Positions 41,029 to 46,033 of a DNA stretch of 46,033 nt are shown piece by piece (position 1 is the first letter of the stretch; each line of letters begins with the position of its first letter). The stretch spans positions 1-46,033 of IMG/VR virus record IMGVR_UViG_3300034013_000139. One strand, written 5' to 3'. The notes under the pieces were generated by a model. That model was not told the origin of the DNA. It saw only the letters and a program-made list of their open reading frames with translations, and ran no database searches. The stretch comes from a virus. Both the position numbers and the translations under genes were made by a program.

Positions 41029-42812
41029 TTATACAACCTCTTGTGTCTTTCTAGGGACGTACCCTGTGTGCCAATGCCGTGCATACCTGCAAAGCCTTTG
41101 ATCGGTCGGCCATTCCCTAGAGGATTAGCCATGAGTTTCCGGTAGAGTTCTTTCTGAGCAGCTACCTTAACCTTCTGCTCGTCTTGACGTAGGGCCTCAA
41201 CCCAATACCGCACTGAGCCAGCAAGGGCATCAAGGCGGTCGTCATGGATCAGCGAGTTCCTGTCTCGTGTAATACGCGACATTTGATAGAACGTAGAGTA
41301 ACTCGGCTTGTCTTGGATAGCGTATCTATCGCAATAGCGCATATCCTGCTGTAGTACGTCTTCGTCTACGAGCAATCTGTGTGACGAGATAACAGGCTCA
41401 AGGATATCAATGATCCTTAGTTCTTTCTGCCCACTCTCCCACGTTTCCTCAATACCGCACTTGTGCGCTTTAATCAGGTGTGGTTCCCAGATGTTCTTGA
41501 ACGCGCCGTTACCGTAGTTCTTTTCAATCGTAATAACAGTCGGCTTGTACTTTACTGCAATGGCAGTCATAGCGTCTAGCAGGTCTTGCCCGTATCCGCC
41601 TTTATAACCACCAATTGCTACCCAAAATACCTTCCCGGCCATAAACCGGGTTACTGCAAACGCACACTCGTCACCATTAGCCCCACCACCAGCAGGGTCA
41701 ACGTGCATGTTCGTGCCTTGATACGATCCGAACTCGCTAGAGAACGAATGCGCTCGGTAGAACGGGCTTTCGATAGGGAAGTCTGGCGGTGTAAACACGC
41801 GGTATTCCGGTGCTTGTAGCCAGTTAACCTCAATCGGTGCGCGCTCTTGCGGTACACGCATGAACACAAGGTTACTAGGCTTAATCGGAAAGCGATCACG
41901 GTCCATAAGACGGGTATCCAGCATGTGCTGCAATTGGAAATACGCGCGTCCTTGGTCAATCTCTTTCTTCGTAAGCGTTGCTTCATTCAACAGTTGCGGG
42001 TCTGTAGGCTTACCGCGATCACTCGTCGGTCCACCACCAGTACGCAAAGACGGGTCTTTCTGCACAGCCTGTCGAATAATGGGAGCAAGAAATGCCCCGT
42101 AGTTCGTTTCTTCTTCCTCGGTCGGGAAACGTCCCGGCCACACACGGATATCAAATCCACGGGATGCCAAGCCGTTATACACGCTGTCAATAGACTGCGG
42201 CGTACCGAGATAGATAATGTCTCCATTAGAACAGATAGACGTGAAGTCTTTAGTCAGGTGCTTCAATCGCTCACGTTGTACTTCGGTCTGGCTGTTCTTA
42301 GACGATTCAATGTCGTCAGCGATAATGATATCTGCGCGCTTACCTTGCATGTTGGACCCAATGCCCATACACGCAATAGAGGGTGATTTCTCTGGTCCCT
42401 TAAGAGCATAGTGTACGTCGAATGCCTTAACGCTCTCCCGGTCGCCTGCTGTTTTGTCAGGGCGCAAGCAGCGTAGTTCATCCATACCTTTGATGATCTG
42501 GATAACCCAATTGGCAATCTCGGTAGCCATCGTGTCACCACTCGATACGATAAGTACGCGAGTAGATGGTTCGTGAATTAGTCGCCACACAGCATAAGCT
42601 GCTGTAATGGTTGTCTTAGCCTGCCCACGTTGGGCTTGTATCATTCGATACAGAGGACCGGATTGCAAATACAGGGCCATGTCTAGCTGCAACGGTGTGC
42701 AGTCAAAGCCCAATAGCCCTGTAATTACGTCATAGAGAAACTCCCGAAAGTCCGGGTATGCCTCTTGCAGAGTATGCAATTCGGTCCAGCGTTCTTCGGG
42801 GGTTAAATCCAT
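41025..42812 (-). CDS. Terminase large subunit, T7 gp19-like
   Basis: The packaging motor (595 residues; T7 gp19 has 586) couples ATP hydrolysis to DNA translocation and cuts concatemers. ATPase motifs: Walker A AQRGQAKT (60-67), Walker B DIIIADD (161-167) and coupling motif YLGTPQ (201-206). Nuclease motifs: HVDPAGGG (D372), TIEKNYGNGAF (E430) and HDDRLDALA (D525, D528). It overlaps the neighbouring genes by one and four bases. Confidence 0.96.
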   Translation of the reverse strand: MDLTPEERWTELHTLQEAYPDFREFLYDVITGLLGFDCTPLQLDMALYLQSGPLYRMIQAQRGQAKTTITAAYAVWRLIHEPSTRVLIVSSGDTMATEIANWVIQIIKGMDELRCLRPDKTAGDRESVKAFDVHYALKGPEKSPSIACMGIGSNMQGKRADIIIADDIESSKNSQTEVQRERLKHLTKDFTSICSNGDIIYLGTPQSIDSVYNGLASRGFDIRVWPGRFPTEEEETNYGAFLAPIIRQAVQKDPSLRTGGGPTSDRGKPTDPQLLNEATLTKKEIDQGRAYFQLQHMLDTRLMDRDRFPIKPSNLVFMRVPQERAPIEVNWLQAPEYRVFTPPDFPIESPFYRAHSFSSEFGSYQGTNMHVDPAGGGANGDECAFAVTRFMAGKVFWVAIGGYKGGYGQDLLDAMTAIAVKYKPTVITIEKNYGNGAFKNIWEPHLIKAHKCGIEETWESGQKELRIIDILEPVISSHRLLVDEDVLQQDMRYCDRYAIQDKPSYSTFYQMSRITRDRNSLIHDDRLDALAGSVRYWVEALRQDEQKVKVAAQKELYRKLMANPLGNGRPIKGFAGMHGIGTQGTSLERHKRLYK

Positions 42813-43159
42813 TAATCCTCTCCTACAACTCGAAGCTGTGATAGTTCAGTGACGTTCGCGCGCTTCTTACGGCGGTCTTCTAGACCTTTCTGCAAAGCAC
42901 TGATCTTGTCAACTTGCTCGTCGTCAAACCTGATTTCGTTGTTCTTGAGGAACGCCGTGATAGCGTTCATCATCGCCGGGTTCGGCATTGCTCCTTCGTC
43001 AAAGATTTCCTTAAGGATTTCATCTTCAACATCATCAAGGTTAACAGCGTCTAGTGCATCCAACCGCTGCTCGTACCTAAGAAGAACCTTCTCAAATACG
43101 GCAGCGATCTTTGCATGTAGTGCGCCGAGTTTAACCTCTGTTGCTGCACCTTTTGCCAT
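42812..43159 (-). CDS. Terminase small subunit, T7 gp18-like
   Basis: The 115-residue helical protein (MAKGAATEVKLGALHAKI) lies directly before the large subunit and overlaps it by one base. DNA-recognition proteins of this size and charge guide packaging in T7-like phages. The start at 43159 is in a TAATG overlap with the membrane-protein gene upstream; a longer frame lacks support. Confidence 0.85.
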   Translation of the reverse strand: MAKGAATEVKLGALHAKIAAVFEKVLLRYEQRLDALDAVNLDDVEDEILKEIFDEGAMPNPAMMNAITAFLKNNEIRFDDEQVDKISALQKGLEDRRKKRANVTELSQLRVVGED

Positions 43160-43431
43160 TATATTCCAAATACCTTTACTACTACGGTGATAATCAAAGG
43201 CACTACCATGGAGATAGTAGCAATGATCCCTGCCATTTTCCACTGGAACTGTTCTAGGCGCGTAATACGCTTGTCCTGATTGCTCAGAGCATCGCGGATT
43301 TCATGCCTGTGTTCCTTGAGGTCGGTGCGGCTGTTCTCCATAGACGTAATTAGGTGCTTTACATCGCTTCTAATCTCGCCCAAAGCTACTCCAAAAGTGT
43401 CCTTCGTGTCTGGTTGATGTGATGTCGTCAT
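43159..43431 (-). CDS. Membrane protein with coiled coil, possible gp17.5-like holin (90 aa)
   Basis: The protein has a charged coiled-coil region (~15-63) and one C-terminal membrane segment (~66-87, MAGIIATISMVVPLIITVVVKV). T7 has its holin gene 17.5 exactly here, between fibre and small terminase. The layout also resembles XhlA-type lysis accessory proteins. It overlaps both neighbours. Confidence 0.65.
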   Translation of the reverse strand: MTTSHQPDTKDTFGVALGEIRSDVKHLITSMENSRTDLKEHRHEIRDALSNQDKRITRLEQFQWKMAGIIATISMVVPLIITVVVKVFGI

Positions 43432-43976
43432 GCGTCTTTCCAGTACTTGTCGTCAGTGTAGTCTTTTGGAATGCTAGGGGCATCCTTAATAAACCACCCT
43501 GCCTGAAACATTTTGCTTACAAACTCAGCAGACCGCGACCATAATTCAATAATCTCCAACTGCGTGAGTTCATACACGTAATCCGTGTTGTCTCTGAACA
43601 GTGTAATTACTGCGCCTTGGCCTTGAGCAACTCGCATACTTGCTGCAAAAGCAAGTGCCTGCAAGTTCTCTTTGGTCGTGTTATCTCCGCGCAAGGAAAT
43701 TTGCTTGCCTGTTGACAATGCAAATGTTTTTCCTTGCTCGATCCTGCGGTCGCGCTCGGCGTTAATGGCTTCTCCGGGTATTGGTGCCGCATGGATATCT
43801 CCATCGTCGCTCCACAGCCATTCACTCGCGGGCGGTAGATCGTCGCTGTTGATGATGCGGTGCGGTGTGTTTTCAGGGACCACGGCGGCGGCAACGTCTG
43901 CAATGTCAGCATCCGTCGCGGGGGATACGATGACGACACGGTTCTGCGGGTTGGGGTAGATGATTAGTTGTGTCAT
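43428..43976 (-). CDS. Tail fibre assembly-like protein with DUF4376-type domain (182 aa)
   Basis: The middle region (AINAERDRRIEQGKTF, ~69-84) is typical of DUF4376 proteins, which often follow phage fibre genes and are thought to help fibre folding. The start MTQLIIYPNPQNRVVIV follows GAGGAC, ten bases after the fibre stop. The first ~80 residues are encoded by GC-rich DNA like the fibre tip; the rest has the lower GC of the phage core. That change within the gene suggests the 5' part was acquired together with the tip. Confidence 0.72.
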   Translation of the reverse strand: MTQLIIYPNPQNRVVIVSPATDADIADVAAAVVPENTPHRIINSDDLPPASEWLWSDDGDIHAAPIPGEAINAERDRRIEQGKTFALSTGKQISLRGDNTTKENLQALAFAASMRVAQGQGAVITLFRDNTDYVYELTQLEIIELWSRSAEFVSKMFQAGWFIKDAPSIPKDYTDDKYWKDA

Positions 43977-43986
43977 GGGCATGTCC

Positions 43987-45747
43987 TCAGCGGAAAATGA
44001 CGACGTTGACGAATTGCGCGTCCTGACCAACTCCGGTCGCACTGTCCCCGGTTCTGATGCGAACAGACCCAGCAAGGGGGGCATATCCGTTGCCCGCTGT
44101 CAGGATGCCCCACGTTGCCGCGCTCGGCCCATAATTCGCAAAACCCGCCACCGCATAATTCGCATCGGGCATCGCAGTGGCGAAGTTGATCGTATAATCC
44201 CCCACGCCATTCCGCACGACCGACGACACGTTGCCCGATGCGCGGATGGAGCCGTTGGTGCCGTTGAAGTTCACCCAAGCTCGGCAGGCGTAGAGAGGGG
44301 GCGCGCCGGTGGCGTTCAGTGTGCCGTTGAACGTGTCTTGGATAGCCTCATTGCGAATTATTCGCCCCACATCGGTTCCGTTGACATTACCCCTAAACGA
44401 GCCGCCATCCCACCCGATGCGGATTTTATCGTTTCCCATCCCTGCCCCACCGCCCTGCTCAACAGGCGTGAAGCCGATCGCACCCTGCACCTGCACCCAA
44501 GCCTGCCAGACGTCGGACATTTCACGCCGCCACCAGCGCGCGCCGCTCGTGTAGCTGAACGCTTCCTGAAAAGCGAAGTCCACGGCGTTGGAGGCATAGT
44601 GCTTGATCGAAAAACTGTCAGTTCCGTTTGGCGCACCCGTGGCGCCGGGACTGGAGAAATACTCACCCGCGACAGTCAGCGTGTCTAGATTGGTGATCGT
44701 CGGCGCGGTTTCCGATCCGATGCCGTTGATGGACAGGTAGGCGCGATAATCAGCAGGTGTTCCAAGCGCCGCCCGAAACGCCGCCTTATTCGGAATATCA
44801 GCGCCGTTCTGCGACTTCTGAAGCATGTCAGCCGTTGCGAACGCGCCGAACCCGATGATCTCGATACTGTCACCGACAGCCGCGCCCGTCGCCAGCGTTA
44901 TCGACGTGCCGTTCAGGGCAGTGAAATCATCGCCCGAAACCAGCTTCACGCCGTTCAGATATACCGTCACGAAACCGATGTCATACACAGCGGCAAAGAC
45001 GGTCTGCCCAGCCGTGGCGGTATAGGCATATTGGGCGATCATCCCGTTCACCGAGGACGCCGCGTTGACCCACGCCGCGCTTGCCCTGACTTTCATCCGG
45101 TTATCGACGGTATCGAAATACAGATCACCCGTCAGCAACGGCCCGCCATTATTCCGCAGCGTAGGCGCGACAGCCTTCGGCCCCTGATACACGTCCGCGA
45201 AATTCGTCACATCCACGATGTTATCGGCCACGATCGCGACATCAGCCACGTTCGCCGCGACCGTATCGACATCAGCGATATTCGCAGCCACGGTATCGAC
45301 CGCCACCACGCTATCGGCCACGCGCACGATGTCAGCCACCAGCGCGTCGAGATCGAACGTCGCAGCGCCGACCGGGATTTTCACCGACCGATCCACTTGT
45401 TCCTGAAGTTGCTGATCCCGCATGACGCCGAGATCAAGGGCGTCTTCGATGGTCTGAGCGTAATACGCGCCCTGATTTTCCAGATCGGTCTGTTGCGTGA
45501 ACGGCGCGTTCCTGATCAGCGTGATCGTCTGCGCCGCCGTGGGGGCGACAGAGAACACCACCGACCCGCCAGCAGCACCTACGCCCGTCACCGTGAACCC
45601 GTTCGTCAAGACAGTATCCACGCCGCCTTCAGTCCGCACCACCCGGATATGCGAGGCGTCCAGAATGCGGAACCCATAGGCAAACGATGTCGTGACACCG
45701 TTCCCAGTATAGGGTCCAGATTTATTGATCGCGCTGGGAACGGTCAT
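43987..45747 (-). CDS. Second tail fibre protein, GC-rich, sharing the tip of the first
   Basis: The 586-residue protein has a T7-type adsorption domain (MTVPSAINKSGPYTGNG to PFTQQTDLENQGAYYAQTIEDALD, residues 1-105), then a repeated helical shaft (DTVAANIADV and variants, ~145-185), a beta region and a C-terminal tip (379-586) whose residues to 569 match the first fibre almost exactly. The N-terminal two thirds differ from the first fibre in sequence and base composition (40 of 60 G+C at 45301-45360). It probably belongs to another phage or prophage. The stop at 43987 also serves the first fibre if the ends are joined. Confidence 0.88.
   Translation of the reverse strand: MTVPSAINKSGPYTGNGVTTSFAYGFRILDASHIRVVRTEGGVDTVLTNGFTVTGVGAAGGSVVFSVAPTAAQTITLIRNAPFTQQTDLENQGAYYAQTIEDALDLGVMRDQQLQEQVDRSVKIPVGAATFDLDALVADIVRVADSVVAVDTVAANIADVDTVAANVADVAIVADNIVDVTNFADVYQGPKAVAPTLRNNGGPLLTGDLYFDTVDNRMKVRASAAWVNAASSVNGMIAQYAYTATAGQTVFAAVYDIGFVTVYLNGVKLVSGDDFTALNGTSITLATGAAVGDSIEIIGFGAFATADMLQKSQNGADIPNKAAFRAALGTPADYRAYLSINGIGSETAPTITNLDTLTVAGEYFSSPGATGAPNGTDSFSIKHYASNAVDFAFQEAFSYTSGARWWRREMSDVWQAWVQVQGAIGFTPVEQGGGAGMGNDKIRIGWDGGSFRGNVNGTDVGRIIRNEAIQDTFNGTLNATGAPPLYACRAWVNFNGTNGSIRASGNVSSVVRNGVGDYTINFATAMPDANYAVAGFANYGPSAATWGILTAGNGYAPLAGSVRIRTGDSATGVGQDAQFVNVVIFR
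44041..44613. repeat. Fibre-tip repeat, copy 2 (matches 1-573)
   Basis: Same orientation as 1-573 with four differences in 573 bases. After 44613 the sequences diverge at once. The repeat is the only long similarity between the phage core and the GC-rich right end. Confidence 0.97.
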
Positions 45748-45779
45748 AGCACCCCCTTGTGTTCCGAGGCACTATGACC
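45742..45779 (-). promoter_or_regulatory. Inverted repeat enclosing the second fibre gene's start
   Basis: GGTCATAG and CTATGACC are perfect 8-base arms. On the minus strand the 3' arm includes the ATG at 45747, and the AAGGGGG ribosome site lies in the loop. If it forms in the mRNA, it could reduce fibre translation. Confidence 0.55.
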
Positions 45780-45817
45780 GCCAAAGGTTGCGGCCTAAAT
45801 CACCCGCGCGGCCAGCG

Positions 45818-46033
45818 TCACTGTTGCGTCCCGTCGCGCCCAGAGATCACGCCCTGCACCACATCGACTGGCCCGGTCGGGCTGAACCGATCTTCCGCCA
45901 CGCCCACGCCATAGCCCACCGTTCGGCCAAGCTGTCCGGTCGGGATGCCCGTGATCAGGCCAATGGCTTGCAGGCCGTCAATCGTGGCCCGCCGCGCCGA
46001 ACCGTCTTCAGCGACCGCGCCATAGACAGACCC
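45818..46033 (-). CDS. C-terminal end of a large virion protein (partial, GC-rich)
   Basis: The visible 71 residues (GSVYGAVAEDGSARRATIDG to VISGRDGTQQ and stop) continue beyond the window. The LQAIGLITGIPTGQLGRTVGYGVGVAED pattern followed by a VVQGVISG end resembles C-termini of very large phage virion proteins with LPD38-type ends. It is followed by a fibre gene, just as internal virion protein D is in the phage core, so an ejection-type protein of another podovirus or prophage is likely. Confidence 0.6.
   Translation of the reverse strand, partial: GSVYGAVAEDGSARRATIDGLQAIGLITGIPTGQLGRTVGYGVGVAEDRFSPTGPVDVVQGVISGRDGTQQ

Noticed and set aside
1-44613. Fibre repeat as a diversity-generating retroelement
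   Set aside because: No reverse transcriptase is present, and the differences do not follow an adenine-specific pattern between a template and a variable repeat.
45795-45850. Frame ending VTLAARVI before the second fibre
   Set aside because: It overlaps the end of the partial virion protein in another frame and has no supported start.
1-46033. Temperate lifestyle
   Set aside because: No integrase, excisionase, repressor or attachment-site pattern was found in the phage core; only the GC-rich right end might come from a prophage.

Overview
The window holds an almost complete genome of a lytic T7-type podovirus (Autographiviridae-like). It carries a single-subunit RNA polymerase, a T7-type DNA polymerase, T7-type portal, capsid, tail-tube and internal virion proteins, and a T7 gp17-like tail fibre. 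No integrase, repressor or other lysogeny gene was seen. Every convincing gene lies on the minus strand, so the genome is read from high to low coordinates. The RNA polymerase gene sits directly before the structural genes, behind exonuclease and endonuclease VII, and primase and helicase are separate genes. Both traits are the phiKMV-like plan, not that of T7 itself. The base composition and the foreign right-hand end suggest an alphaproteobacterial host, but the host cannot be fixed from this sequence.

Layout in reading direction. 37971-36417 is a 1.55 kb non-coding leader with a host-type promoter, a phage promoter motif, very AT-rich DNA, direct repeats and a large inverted repeat; the genome termini probably lie here. 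36416-31250 holds small early genes, including a gp0.7-like protein kinase, several membrane peptides and a secreted protein with a VDP-repeat spacer. 31359-19456 is the DNA metabolism block: primase, a tiny zinc-ribbon protein, helicase, metallophosphoesterase, nucleoside deoxyribosyltransferase-like protein, sulfotransferase, dATP/dGTP diphosphohydrolase-like protein, ATP-dependent ligase, a minimal nucleotidyltransferase-like protein, DNA polymerase, ssDNA-binding protein, 5'-3' exonuclease and endonuclease VII. The RNA polymerase follows (19459-16988). 16881-1 is the virion block: small proteins and a GNAT, gp7.3-like protein, portal, scaffold, capsid, terminator, tail tubes A and B, internal virion proteins B, C and D, and fibre. 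The remaining late genes are at the other end of the window: tail-fibre chaperone-like protein, gp17.5-like membrane protein, small and large terminase, an unknown gene, GH19 endolysin, holin-like protein, Rz/Rz1 and two predicted virion-surface proteins (43976-37972).

The two window ends overlap. Bases 1-573 match 44041-44613 with only four differences. Joining base 1 to base 44040 completes the truncated fibre gene in frame and restores the normal T7-like gene order, giving a circle of about 44.04 kb. The last 1.4 kb (44614-46033) is GC-rich. It belongs to a second phage or prophage with its own fibre gene and the end of a large virion protein. The simplest reading is that the assembly ran round the phage genome and left it through a fibre-tip segment shared with another phage. 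A genuine two-fibre locus is the alternative.

Regulation. Four 22-bp elements on the minus strand share TCCGGG, five variable bases, then TTTATG (at 37635, 32687, 16955 and 1361). They stand before the leader, in the early region, after the RNA polymerase and before the fibre, and are good candidates for promoters of the phage's own polymerase. A strong intrinsic terminator follows the capsid gene, like T-phi of T7. Further hairpins close the RNA polymerase gene and the internal virion gene block.
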